From NCBI GenBank assembly GCA_003223025.1, contig QHXR01000022.1, positions 1 to 64,000 of the forward strand: a stretch of 64,000 nucleotides of DNA, written 5' to 3'. Made by a program: the position numbers and the translations under genes. Origin of the DNA: Acidobacteriota bacterium (GTDB taxonomy: Bacteria > Acidobacteriota > Blastocatellia > Pyrinomonadales > Pyrinomonadaceae). Under the pieces are notes generated by a model. The model saw only the letters and a list, made by a program, of their open reading frames with translations, was not told the DNA's origin and made no database searches. This document shows positions 32,906 through 41,003 of the stretch, piece by piece (position 1 is the stretch's first letter; the number at the start of each line of letters is the position of its first letter).

Positions 32906-32984
32906 TGGGCTAAAGCCCGGCGTCGTGTGGGAAACCGCGCACCCCGGGCTAAAGCGCCGGGGCAATTCATCTGGGGCTAAAGCC
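32906..32984. repeat. GGGCTAAAGCCC palindrome cluster
   Basis: Three related palindromic pieces (TTGGGCTAAAGCCCGG, CCCGGGCTAAAGCGCCGGG, CTGGGGCTAAAGCC) lie between ribF and the UbiB-family gene. They resemble the GGCTTTAGCC pieces at 58199-58280. Confidence 0.8.
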
Positions 32985-33055
32985 GAAGACTTTCGCTCTT
33001 TGCAGACAACGCGGAATAAACCGGAAATAAAGAATTGCAAAGCCAAATACATTTT

Positions 33056-34786
33056 GTGAACGATATTTCAAACAATCAGGGTCTCGCGGTTTTGGAAAAG
33101 CCGGTTGAGAATACAAACGGACATGCGATGGTCGCGACGGAAAATCTTCCGATCGCGAAGTTCGTGACGAATGAACAGATCATCGCCGAAGAAAAATTTC
33201 TCGCTTCGAAAGAAGCCGATGTAGAAAAACGCTACAACGGACTGCGTGGATATTTTCGGATCGCACATGTCTCGGCGGTGATCGGCAAACTCGCGCTCTA
33301 TCTTTATCTGGATCAGTTCGAGGTTCATCAGAAGGCGCAGCTCAAATATGCGAAAGAGCGATTGAAGAAAGCCGAGCGCATGACTCGTCTCGCCGTTTGG
33401 GGCGAGAAGTTGTACAGCGTTCGTCTTTGGTTTCTGCATGCGTTCCTGCGTCTGCTCCGGCTCTTCGTTATCGGCGGCGAAACAAACAAAGAAGCGAACC
33501 AGAAGAAGCAGGCCGTTTGGCTGAAAGATAAATTGATCGAGCTCGGGCCGACTTTCATCAAGATAGGTCAGTCGATGGGAACACGTGCCGATCTTCTGCC
33601 GTTGCCGTTCGTCGTCGCGTTGGGCGAGCTACAGGATCAGGTCCCGCCGTTTCCCAACGAGATCGCGTTTGCTCGCATTGAAAAAGAGCTCGGGCGAAAG
33701 ATCAACGATGTGTACAAAGAGTTCGAGCTCGAACCGGTCGCGGCTGCGTCGCTTGGACAAGTTTATCGGGCGCGTCTTTTCACAGGTGAAGAGGTCGCGG
33801 TGAAAGTTCAGCGTCCGAATCTCGAAGCGACGATCAAGGGCGATCTCGAGATCCTCAACAAGGTCGCGAATTTCGCCGAGAGGTTTCCGCAGTTGAATGA
33901 GAACGCGGATTGGTCCGGCATGCTTCGCGAGTTCAATCAGACGATCCACGAAGAGATGGATTACGCGGCCGAAGGTCACAACGCCGAACGGTTCCGCGAG
34001 AATTTTAAGAACTGGTCGAATATCCACGTCCCGAAGATCTTCTGGCACGCGACGACGCGGAAAGTCCTGACGATGGACTTCATCCACGGAACCAAGGTTA
34101 CCGATCTCGAAGCGCAGGAGAGTCAGGGAATCTCGCCCGCGAAAGTAAATCGACTACTGATCAAAACGTATTTGAAGCAACTGCTCGAGGACGGATTCTT
34201 CCACGCCGATCCGCATCCCGGAAATTTGCTCGTGATGCCGGACGGACGTCTCGCATTTTTTGATTTCGGAATGGTCGGTCGCATCACGCCCGAGCTTCAG
34301 GCGAAGATGATCGACGCGTTCTTCCACGTCGTCGGAAAAGATCCGGCTGGAATCGCGCAGGATCTGATCGATCTCGATTTCCTAAAGCCGGGAACAAATC
34401 CGAGCATCGTCAAACCGGTCGTGGAGAAGATGTTCGAGTTTCATCTGAATCTCAAACTCAAGGACGTGAACTTCAAAGAGCTGACTTACGATCTTGCCGA
34501 CGTGATGTACGACTACCCGTTCCGCCTTCCGTCGAACTTTACCTACATCATGCGTGCACTGATGACGCTTGAGGGAATCGGAATCATCACCGATCCGGAG
34601 TTCAACTTCTTCGAAACTGCGAAGCCGTACGCGAAGGAATTCATGCTCCGTCGAGAAGGAAAAGATTTTCGTCGCATGTTCGTCAACAAACTGATGGGCC
34701 GGGATGACGAAGGTAAGATCGATTGGAATCGAACATGGAAGTTGGCGAAGATGGCGTTTAAGACTGTGTTGAATACTGGGCAATGA
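33056..34786 (+). CDS. ubiB: AarF/ABC1/UbiB-family atypical kinase
   Basis: About 576 residues; the start is uncertain (GTG 33056 or TTG 33035, neither with a good ribosome site). The protein-kinase-like core is intact: FIKIGQSMGTRADLLP (the KxGQ motif of the family, near residue 180), AAASLGQVYRA (Ala-rich loop), EVAVKVQRP (lysine), EEMDYAAEG, DPHPGNLLV and DFGMVG. Family members act as ATPases in ubiquinone synthesis at the membrane. Unlike E. coli UbiB I see no C-terminal transmembrane pair. The first 150 residues are specific to this group. No quinone genes are nearby. Confidence 0.9.
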   Translation: MNDISNNQGLAVLEKPVENTNGHAMVATENLPIAKFVTNEQIIAEEKFLASKEADVEKRYNGLRGYFRIAHVSAVIGKLALYLYLDQFEVHQKAQLKYAKERLKKAERMTRLAVWGEKLYSVRLWFLHAFLRLLRLFVIGGETNKEANQKKQAVWLKDKLIELGPTFIKIGQSMGTRADLLPLPFVVALGELQDQVPPFPNEIAFARIEKELGRKINDVYKEFELEPVAAASLGQVYRARLFTGEEVAVKVQRPNLEATIKGDLEILNKVANFAERFPQLNENADWSGMLREFNQTIHEEMDYAAEGHNAERFRENFKNWSNIHVPKIFWHATTRKVLTMDFIHGTKVTDLEAQESQGISPAKVNRLLIKTYLKQLLEDGFFHADPHPGNLLVMPDGRLAFFDFGMVGRITPELQAKMIDAFFHVVGKDPAGIAQDLIDLDFLKPGTNPSIVKPVVEKMFEFHLNLKLKDVNFKELTYDLADVMYDYPFRLPSNFTYIMRALMTLEGIGIITDPEFNFFETAKPYAKEFMLRREGKDFRRMFVNKLMGRDDEGKIDWNRTWKLAKMAFKTVLNTGQ

Positions 34787-34790
34787 TCCC

Positions 34791-34966
34791 GCGTCGCGTA
34801 GCGATTGCCTGCCTTTAGCCGTGGCCTTAAGGCCACGGTAACGTCATCATTTTCTCGGTCGCGTAGCGACGATTGATTCATGCGTCGCGTCGCGACGCAG
34901 TCGCCATCTCTTTTCCGTGGCCTTAAGGCCACGGCTAAAGGCGGGCAATCGCTACGCGATGCATAC
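34791..34966. repeat. Composite palindrome element, CGTGGCC family, copy 2
   Basis: Same block order as 26800-27004: GTCGCGTAGCGA, TTTAGCCGTGGCC/GGCCACGG, GTCGCGTAGCGACG, GCGTCGCGTCGCGACGC, CCGTGGCC/GGCCACGGCTAAA, ATCGCTACGCGA. It lies between the UbiB-family gene and the DUF2156 gene. Confidence 0.9.
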
Positions 34967-34974
34967 GACTACCA

Positions 34975-36051
34975 GTGAAACTTCAAGATCGCGACAATTT
35001 CGAACGCGCCCGCGAACTGGTGATGAAGTACGGTTGGAACACGACATGTTTTCAGATCGTGAATCCCGGGATTGAATACTGGTTCGGCAACGAAGGCGAA
35101 TCGGTCGTTGGCTATGTTACCGCAAACAACGTGCGAGTCGTCGCCGGAGCTCCGGTCTGCTCCGAAGAAGCCGTCGCGAAGGTCACCGCTGAATTCGAAA
35201 CCGACTCGGCCGAAAATCGTTCGACGGTCTGCTACTTTGGCGCGGAAGCCAGGCTTGATTCGCTGTACCGCGGCGCGACCGATCATTCGAACGTCTTGCT
35301 CGGGGCACAGCCCGTGTGGCATCCCGCTCGATGGCCTGACATCGTAGCCCGTCATTCGTCTATCCGTTCTCAACTCAATCGTGCGCGAAATAAAGGAGTC
35401 GTTGTTACCGAGTGGCCGGTCAAGAAGGCCCACGACAACGCAGAGCTTCGCAGTTGTCTTCACGCGTGGCTCGAGTCGAAGGGGATGCCGCCTCTTCATT
35501 TCGTGATCGAGCCCGAGACTTTGACGCGTCTTGAAAACCGGCGCATCTTTGTTGCTGAGGCGAATGGAATTGTCGCCGCCTTTCTTGTCCTCTCACCGAT
35601 ACCCGAACGAGCCGGCTGGCTTACCGAACAATTTCCACACCGGCCGGGTGCACCGAACGGCACCGTCGAGCTGATGATGGACTTCGCATTCCAGACCATC
35701 GCTTCCGAGAATTGCGAATACATCACGCTTGGACTTTCGCCGCTCTCGCGCCGAGCGACGATCGAGCGATTCGATAATCCGCTGTGGCTTCGCATGCTGC
35801 TCGCGTGGATGCGAAAGCACGGACAACGGTTCTATAATTTCGACGGGCTCGATCGATTCAAATCGAAATTGATGCCGGAATATTGGGAGCCTGTGTTCGC
35901 GATCTCGAACGAAGCGCAATTTTCGGGACACACCCTTTATGCGATCGCGTCAGCGTTCACCGAGAATCATCCCTTTCGAGCTCTTGGCATCGGATTCCGG
36001 AAAGCGGTTCAGGCTGAACTGAAAAATTTTCAGCGATGGTTCAGGAAATGA
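34975..36051 (+). CDS. DUF2156 (phosphatidylglycerol lysyltransferase C-terminal domain-like) protein
   Basis: This protein has 358 residues from GTG 34975, which lies just outside the repeat. It is a soluble double-GNAT fold: YGWNTTCFQIVNPGIEYWF, VAGAPVCSEE, SIRSQLNRARNKGV, VAAFLVLSPIPERAGWLTEQF (read as two pieces around IPERAG) and VELMMDFAFQTI. ITLGLSPLS and FYNFDGLDRFKSKLMPEYW close it, a typical end of this family. It lacks the long N-terminal membrane flippase half of MprF. It may transfer an amino acid to a lipid, or be a different acyltransferase. The next gene begins in its stop codon (ATGA). Confidence 0.83.
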   Translation: MKLQDRDNFERARELVMKYGWNTTCFQIVNPGIEYWFGNEGESVVGYVTANNVRVVAGAPVCSEEAVAKVTAEFETDSAENRSTVCYFGAEARLDSLYRGATDHSNVLLGAQPVWHPARWPDIVARHSSIRSQLNRARNKGVVVTEWPVKKAHDNAELRSCLHAWLESKGMPPLHFVIEPETLTRLENRRIFVAEANGIVAAFLVLSPIPERAGWLTEQFPHRPGAPNGTVELMMDFAFQTIASENCEYITLGLSPLSRRATIERFDNPLWLRMLLAWMRKHGQRFYNFDGLDRFKSKLMPEYWEPVFAISNEAQFSGHTLYAIASAFTENHPFRALGIGFRKAVQAELKNFQRWFRK

Positions 36052-36755
36052 ACAGGCGAATACTTCTTCTACTCGCGATCTCGCTTTGCCTGCCCATCGC
36101 CACTGTCGGACAACGAATGACAAAACCAACAACGAAGATCCATCACATCGCCAATGACTTTTCCGTCACTGATCTCGACAATTCGAGTTGGAAGCACGCG
36201 TCGGATTTAAATGTCGGGACGTATTGGAACGGAGTCGAGGCGCCTGCGGGTCGTCGATTTGCGGTTCGAATTCTTTGGTCCGACTCGGCGCTTTATGTTC
36301 GATACGAAGCTAAGCAGACTGAGCCTCTCGTCGTCAGCGCCAAGCCCGAGCTTACGAAGAAAACGATGAAGCTTTGGGAACGCGATGTCTGCGAGCTTTT
36401 CCTCGCACCGGATAAGACCGAGCCGCGCCGGTATCCCGAGTTTGAGATCGCTCCGACGGGCGAGTGGCTTGATCTGGTTGTCGATTGGAGAAACGACGAG
36501 CCGCGCGATTGGGAATATCTTTCCGGAATGGAACCGGCGGCGAAGATCGAGAAAGATAAAGTAACGATGGCTTTCAAGATCCCATGGAAAGCATTCGGGC
36601 GAAAGCCCGCCGCAAATGATGTGTGGATCGGTAATCTATATCGCGCCGTTGGTTCGGGCGACACGCGCGGTTATCTCGCATGGTCACCGACGATGACGAA
36701 AGAGCCGCAGTTTCACGTGCCGGAGAAGTTCGGTGAGTTTGTCTTTGTGAAGTAG
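36048..36755 (+). CDS. Secreted CBM9-like protein
   Basis: This protein has 235 residues. The start at 36048 overlaps the previous stop (ATGA). The signal peptide covers residues 1-22 (RRILLLLAISLCLPIATVGQ). The body resembles a family 9 carbohydrate-binding-like beta-sandwich: NSSWKHASDL, RFAVRILWSDSALYVRYEAK, WERDVCELFLAPDK, PEFEIAPTGEWLDLVVDW and MAFKIPWKAFG. Such free-standing modules are common in Acidobacteria and Bacteroidetes. Ligand unknown. Translational coupling with the DUF2156 gene suggests joint regulation, though the functions do not obviously meet. Confidence 0.83.
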   Translation: MNRRILLLLAISLCLPIATVGQRMTKPTTKIHHIANDFSVTDLDNSSWKHASDLNVGTYWNGVEAPAGRRFAVRILWSDSALYVRYEAKQTEPLVVSAKPELTKKTMKLWERDVCELFLAPDKTEPRRYPEFEIAPTGEWLDLVVDWRNDEPRDWEYLSGMEPAAKIEKDKVTMAFKIPWKAFGRKPAANDVWIGNLYRAVGSGDTRGYLAWSPTMTKEPQFHVPEKFGEFVFVK

Positions 36756-36794
36756 GAGATTGGGACTGAGCAGTCAACTTCGAGCGTCTCTCAC

Positions 36795-36918
36795 ATTCGC
36801 AAGTTGGGAAGGGCGGCTTGCCCCCGCTCTTCTGACAGGAAGCACTTTCGGATGGGATTAATAGTTCAATCTGCAGGAGCGAAGAGCGGGGGCAAGCCGC
36901 CCTTCCTCACCTGCGAAT
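36795..36918. repeat. Inverted repeat after CBM9-like gene
   Basis: Arms ATTCGCAAGTTGGGAAGGGC...TTGCCCCCGCTCTT and its near-exact reverse complement (right arm from AAGAGCGGGGGCAAGC to CTGCGAAT). The loop is about 50 bases. It lies between two convergent genes. Confidence 0.88.
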
Positions 36919-36937
36919 GGTTACTCCGAGTTTCGAC

Positions 36938-37642
36938 TCACCCAACGATCAGCTTTCGGTAGACGATCAGTGCTCCCCAAAACAAGCTGAATACGCCGGC
37001 AAATAATCTGAGTCCCTTGTTCAGAACATCAAATCTGTTTGCAGTGAAGTGTATAGGTAAACCAATGAGAAAACTCATCGCCATCATCCCGCCGATCGAA
37101 CCGATCCCGAAGATCAAGATGTAAACTAGAGCTACCGTCGGAGATTTGATCGACGGTAGTATGAAAAACATCAACGCCGCGCTGCCGGCGAGGCCATGGA
37201 CCATTCCGATCAGGATCGAGCGCGGGCTGAATCGATGATGTGAAGTTTCCGCCTTGGCGGCGGAGTGTGCGTGGATGTGCACGTGCTCGCGCTCTCCGTG
37301 TTCGTGAGCATGAACGTGGATCTTTTCAGCAGAGAACAATTTTCTCAGCGCGTTTAGACCGAGAAGGATCAGCATTCCACCGACGATCGCTTCGAGTTTC
37401 GTTTCCACTGATTCGGAGATCTGCAATTTCAAAAAGATAACAACCGCGCCGACCACGAAAAGCGAAATCGTATGACCGACTCCCCACATTCCTCCAACCA
37501 GCGACGCCGTCCACAGATTCTTTTTTTCGCTGACGATAGTCGAGACGGCCGCCAGATGATCGCCCTCGATCGCATGTTGCAGACCAAGCACGAAGCCGAT
37601 CAGCAGCACGGAGAAAGTCGATAGTTGCGGAGTTAGTTCCAT
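36938..37642 (-). CDS. NiCoT/UreH-family metal transporter
   Basis: This protein has 234 residues with about six transmembrane segments. The signature HAIEGDHLAAV (HX4DH, transmembrane helix II) is that of nickel/cobalt permeases and UreH/HupE relatives. The cytoplasmic loop is His-rich (HVHAHEHGEREHVHIHAH), a metal-handling feature. GMVHGLAGSAALMFFI carries the second conserved motif. It would import or move nickel or cobalt at the inner membrane. No urease, hydrogenase or cobalamin genes are in the window, so the user of the metal is unknown. Confidence 0.88.
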   Translation of the reverse strand: MELTPQLSTFSVLLIGFVLGLQHAIEGDHLAAVSTIVSEKKNLWTASLVGGMWGVGHTISLFVVGAVVIFLKLQISESVETKLEAIVGGMLILLGLNALRKLFSAEKIHVHAHEHGEREHVHIHAHSAAKAETSHHRFSPRSILIGMVHGLAGSAALMFFILPSIKSPTVALVYILIFGIGSIGGMMAMSFLIGLPIHFTANRFDVLNKGLRLFAGVFSLFWGALIVYRKLIVG

Positions 37643-37654
37643 CTAAAAGTCCCG

Positions 37655-37740
37655 AGTCCCGAGTCCCAAGTCCCAAGTCCCAAATCTCAAATCTACGGTT
37701 CGAGTTACAATCCAAAATCCAAAATCCAAAATCCAAAATG
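37655..37740. repeat. Short tandem repeats in the transporter/SDR gap
   Basis: Two microsatellite-like runs: about five copies of a 7-base CCCAAGT / CCCGAGT unit (37650-37681) and four copies of a 7-base ATCCAAA unit (37710-37738). Both lie in the 99-base gap between two minus-strand genes. Confidence 0.75.
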
Positions 37741-37741
37741 C

Positions 37742-38515
37742 TCAGACCGTCATTCCGCCGTCTACCGCGATCGTCTGTCCGGTTATGTAACTCGACGCGT
37801 CCGATGCGAGGAAAACGACTACGCCTTTGAGCTCGCCTTCGTTACCGATCCGCGGAATCACGTTATTTTCCTGGACGGATCGCTCGTACAAGTCTATCAC
37901 CCGGTCGGCGAGCCGCGAATGGAAGAAGCCGGGTGCGATGGCGTTGACGCGGATTCCTTTTCGTCCCCAGCTCGCGGCGAGCTCGCGTGTCAGACCGATC
38001 AATCCCGCTTTGCTCGCGACATATCCAGCGTAGAACGGGCCGTTCGCAGACGATGTGAGACCGGCGATCGACGCGATGTTTATGATCGAGCCGCGTTGTT
38101 GCTTTAGCATCTCGCGTCCGACGGCCTGCGCAAACAAAAAGCAGCCGGTCAGATTCACATCGATAACCTCCCGCCACTTTTCGAGCTCCATGTCTTCCGG
38201 CATCGCTCCCCACGAGATCCCGGCGTTGTTGATAAGAATGTCGACGGATCCAAATTTGTCGACGGTTGCTTTGACGACTCCTTCTACTTCGCTCGGCTTG
38301 GCGACATCGCACAACATTCCCTCGACAGCGAATCCGCGGCCGCGAAATTCTTCGACGGTTTCGTCGAGCCACTCCGCACGTCGCGCGCAGAGCATCAGAC
38401 TCGCCCCCGCTTCGCCGAGACCTTCCGCCATTTCTTTCCCAATACCCCGCGAGCCGCCGGTGACGATCGCCGCCTTGCCCGTTAGATCGAAAAGCTCTCG
38501 AATGTGTTTAGTCAT
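37742..38515 (-). CDS. SDR-family oxidoreductase
   Basis: This protein has 257 residues, a classical SDR. It has the cofactor motif TGGSRGIGKE near residue 20, NNAG near 95, the catalytic Ser in IASIAG and YxxxK in AGYVASKAG. It ends in the tetramer-interface TGQTIAVDGGMTV. The FDLTGKAAIVTGG opening and overall pattern resemble gluconate 5-dehydrogenase and related sugar/alcohol dehydrogenases. The substrate cannot be read from sequence. The gap to the divergent methyltransferase gene is 128 bases and A/T-rich (ATTAATTACGTAATTACTAATTA palindromic stretch near 38545). Confidence 0.88.
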   Translation of the reverse strand: MTKHIRELFDLTGKAAIVTGGSRGIGKEMAEGLGEAGASLMLCARRAEWLDETVEEFRGRGFAVEGMLCDVAKPSEVEGVVKATVDKFGSVDILINNAGISWGAMPEDMELEKWREVIDVNLTGCFLFAQAVGREMLKQQRGSIINIASIAGLTSSANGPFYAGYVASKAGLIGLTRELAASWGRKGIRVNAIAPGFFHSRLADRVIDLYERSVQENNVIPRIGNEGELKGVVVFLASDASSYITGQTIAVDGGMTV

Positions 38516-38643
38516 CTCGTGGTTTGTCCGAAATTAATTATGTAATTATTAATTACGTAATTACTAATTACTCTCGAAAAAATCTGTGAACCGAGCCTTT
38601 CCCGTGATTCGCGATTCGTCTTTGTTTACGATTAAATATAAGC

Positions 38644-39438
38644 ATGGCAAAAACTGAAAGGGAGCTCGCGTTCATCCGCGATCTCGCCATTAATGAGAGT
38701 TGGACGAAAAGATTTACCGACTTGATCGACAAACACGTCGATCTCAAAGACGTCGAGAATGTCCTGTACATTAACGCCGGAACCGGCGACCACTGCATCG
38801 CGGTCAGCGAAAAGGCCGATGATCGCATCGCGATCTTTGCGACGTGCGAAAACGACGAATTGCTAAAGATCGCGAAAGACAAAGGAGCGGCCGTAAAGTC
38901 GGACATCGATTTTTCGAAGCTCGAGTTCGAGGATAATTCGTTCGAGGCCGTAATCGCGGATGCGAGCTTTACGCCCTCGGCTGAGGTCGACAAATTGATT
39001 CGTAATGTAAGCCGGCTCGCGCGCTCGGGAGGACGCGTCGCGGTGATCCTGCCATCCGCGGGAAGCTTCGGAGAGATCTTTTCTCTGTTGTGGGAGGTGC
39101 TTTTCAACGAAGACCTCGCCGAGCACGGCGCGGCCGTGGAAGCATTGATATCTCAGAGCCCGACTTTGTCCCGGATCGAAGAGATCGCCGGTGACGCAGG
39201 TCTGGCGAACATCAAAACCGAATCGGCGAAAGAATTGTTTGAATATGAGAACGGAGCGGAGTTTGTCGCTTCACCGCTGGTCGCAGATTTTCTATTGCCA
39301 GCCTGGTTGGAGACACTCAGTGACGAAGAAAAAGAGCGAGTCGCGGAGAAGCTCGCTCAGCTGATCGATGCCGAAGACGGAAGTTTGTCGTTCCGCTTTA
39401 CGGTGAAAGTTACGTTGCTGGTCGGCAAGAAGAAGTAG
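38644..39438 (+). CDS. Class I SAM-dependent methyltransferase-like protein
   Basis: This protein has 264 residues. The core resembles a class I methyltransferase with motif I VLYINAGTGDHCIAV, an acidic residue after strand 2 (CENDELLKIA), an FEDNSFEAVIADASF motif IV-like strand, and VSRLARSGGRVAVILP, all in the normal order. Motif I has NAGTG in place of the usual DxGxG, so SAM binding is likely but not certain. The C-terminus is helical. Substrate unknown. Confidence 0.72.
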   Translation: MAKTERELAFIRDLAINESWTKRFTDLIDKHVDLKDVENVLYINAGTGDHCIAVSEKADDRIAIFATCENDELLKIAKDKGAAVKSDIDFSKLEFEDNSFEAVIADASFTPSAEVDKLIRNVSRLARSGGRVAVILPSAGSFGEIFSLLWEVLFNEDLAEHGAAVEALISQSPTLSRIEEIAGDAGLANIKTESAKELFEYENGAEFVASPLVADFLLPAWLETLSDEEKERVAEKLAQLIDAEDGSLSFRFTVKVTLLVGKKK

Positions 39439-39551
39439 GGACGAAGGATTGAAAGCTCGCATACGCGAGCTTTCTATTCCCATTTGCATCGCGAGTATTT
39501 AATAACACCAGCCTCGCGAGTTATTAACTTTTACCTTTCTACTTCGCGAGC

Positions 39552-39809
39552 TCAGCTCTGCTTCGCTTCGGCCCGGCGTCGCATTTCTTCCATCAGCGCT
39601 TCGTCGCTCATCGACGTGATCTGGGGAGCACTTGAGGTTGAGTTCAGCTGCGCCGCTTTTTCTTCTTCCTCAGCCTCTCTCATTCCTTCCTTAAATGCCT
39701 TTCGCGTTTGTCCAAGCGACTTCGCGAGTTGCGGCAGACGCGATGCGCCGAAAAGTAAGAAGAGCACCGCTACGACCAAGATAATTTCTGTTGTTCCAAA
39801 ACTTCCCAT
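39552..39809 (-). CDS. tatA: Twin-arginine translocase subunit TatA/TatE
   Basis: This protein has 85 residues from ATG 39809 (MGSFGTTEIILV). It has a short N-terminal transmembrane helix (IILVVAVLFLLFGASRLP), the FG hinge, then the amphipathic helix LPQLAKSLGQTRKAFKEGMRE, given as two pieces around GQTRK, and an acidic tail. It forms the pore-like assembly for folded-protein export. No tatC is in the window. The asparaginase-family gene at 46336 starts with an RRKFL Tat-like signal and may be a client. Confidence 0.92.
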   Translation of the reverse strand: MGSFGTTEIILVVAVLFLLFGASRLPQLAKSLGQTRKAFKEGMREAEEEEKAAQLNSTSSAPQITSMSDEALMEEMRRRAEAKQS

Positions 39810-39873
39810 AATTTTATCGTCCGGTTCCGGACCCTCGCCGACCAAAGGCGGCGACTACATAATACACCAAAGT

Positions 39874-40833
39874 TTACGCTGCAGCCGACCTCGTTTTGAA
39901 CCTGTCCATAGCATCGACCAACGCCGATGTGATGCCTTTCTCCGAGACCGAATGCCCGGCGTCCGGGATGACGATCAACTCCGCCTCCGGAAACGCTCGA
40001 TGCAGGTCCCACGCCGATGTGATCGGACACACAACATCGTAGCGGCCCTGGACGATAACCGTTGGAATGTCGCGGATCTTATCGATATTCTCGATCAGAT
40101 AGTTCTCCGACGGGAAGAACGAGTTGTTCATGAAGTAATGACACTCGATCCGAGCCAGACTCAACGCCTCGTGCTCGCCTTCCCAGTGTTCCATCAGATC
40201 TTTGTCCGGATAAAGTTTTGAGGTCGAGCCTTCCCACACACTCCATGCTCGAGCTGCCGACAGTCGAACGCTTTCGTCATCGCTCGTGAGACGTTTGTGA
40301 TACGCAGCGATGAAATCGCCGCGCTCGGCTTCGGGAATCTCATCGCGGTATCGCTCCCAGAAATCCGGATAGATCTCCGACGCACCGTACTGATAGAACC
40401 ACTGAAGCTCTTTTTTGCGTGTGAGAAATATTCCGCGGAGTATCAAACCGAGCGTTCTGTCCGGATGTGTCACGCCATAAGCGAGACTTAGAGTCGAGCC
40501 CCAGGATCCGCCGAAGACATACCATTTATCGATCCCGAACTTTTCGCGCAGAGCTTCGATATCATTGATCAGATCCCAGGTCGTGTTCTCTTTCAATTCC
40601 GCATGCGGAGTCGATTTCCCGGATCCGCGTTGATCGAAGAGCACGACATGATACGCAGCCGGATCGAAGAACTGCCGATACATCGGGATCAATCCGCCGC
40701 CCGGACCGCCGTGCAGAAACACTACCGGAATGCCGTCGGGATTGCCGACGCGTTCGTAGTAGATCTCGTGAATGTCGGAGACCTTCAACATCCCCGAATC
40801 GAACGGCTCGATCTCCGGATAAAGATTTTTCAT
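39874..40833 (-). CDS. pip: Proline iminopeptidase (prolyl aminopeptidase)
   Basis: This protein has 319 residues from ATG 40833. The longer upstream frame is a chance extension. The alpha/beta-hydrolase signatures are complete: oxyanion HGGPGGG, FDQRGSGKSTPH, nucleophile elbow GGSWGSTLSLAY (catalytic Ser), GRYDVVCP (Asp) and PDAGHSVSE (His). It removes N-terminal proline from peptides in the cytoplasm. It sits downstream on the same strand as nothing related; tatA follows 64 bases later. Confidence 0.95.
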   Translation of the reverse strand: MKNLYPEIEPFDSGMLKVSDIHEIYYERVGNPDGIPVVFLHGGPGGGLIPMYRQFFDPAAYHVVLFDQRGSGKSTPHAELKENTTWDLINDIEALREKFGIDKWYVFGGSWGSTLSLAYGVTHPDRTLGLILRGIFLTRKKELQWFYQYGASEIYPDFWERYRDEIPEAERGDFIAAYHKRLTSDDESVRLSAARAWSVWEGSTSKLYPDKDLMEHWEGEHEALSLARIECHYFMNNSFFPSENYLIENIDKIRDIPTVIVQGRYDVVCPITSAWDLHRAFPEAELIVIPDAGHSVSEKGITSALVDAMDRFKTRSAAA

Positions 40834-40904
40834 ATGAGCAAATGATAACGGAATAGGCGGCGTTTGAAAATGGAATGTTGTGAGGCGGCGTGTAAGCGAG
40901 GTAA

Positions 40905-41003
40905 TTAACCGCGGATGACGCGGATAACGCGGATCAAGAGGACCTGAAAAATCTATTACGGTTTTATCTGCGTCATTCGCGTTATCTGCGGTTAATAACT
41001 TTA
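40905..41003. repeat. AACCGCAGATAACGC inverted repeat, copy 1
   Basis: Arms ATTAACCGCGGATGACGCGG and its partner ending GTTATCTGCGGTTAAT pair with several mismatches. The same family recurs at 62922-62993. It lies between two minus-strand genes (asnB upstream, pip downstream). Confidence 0.82.
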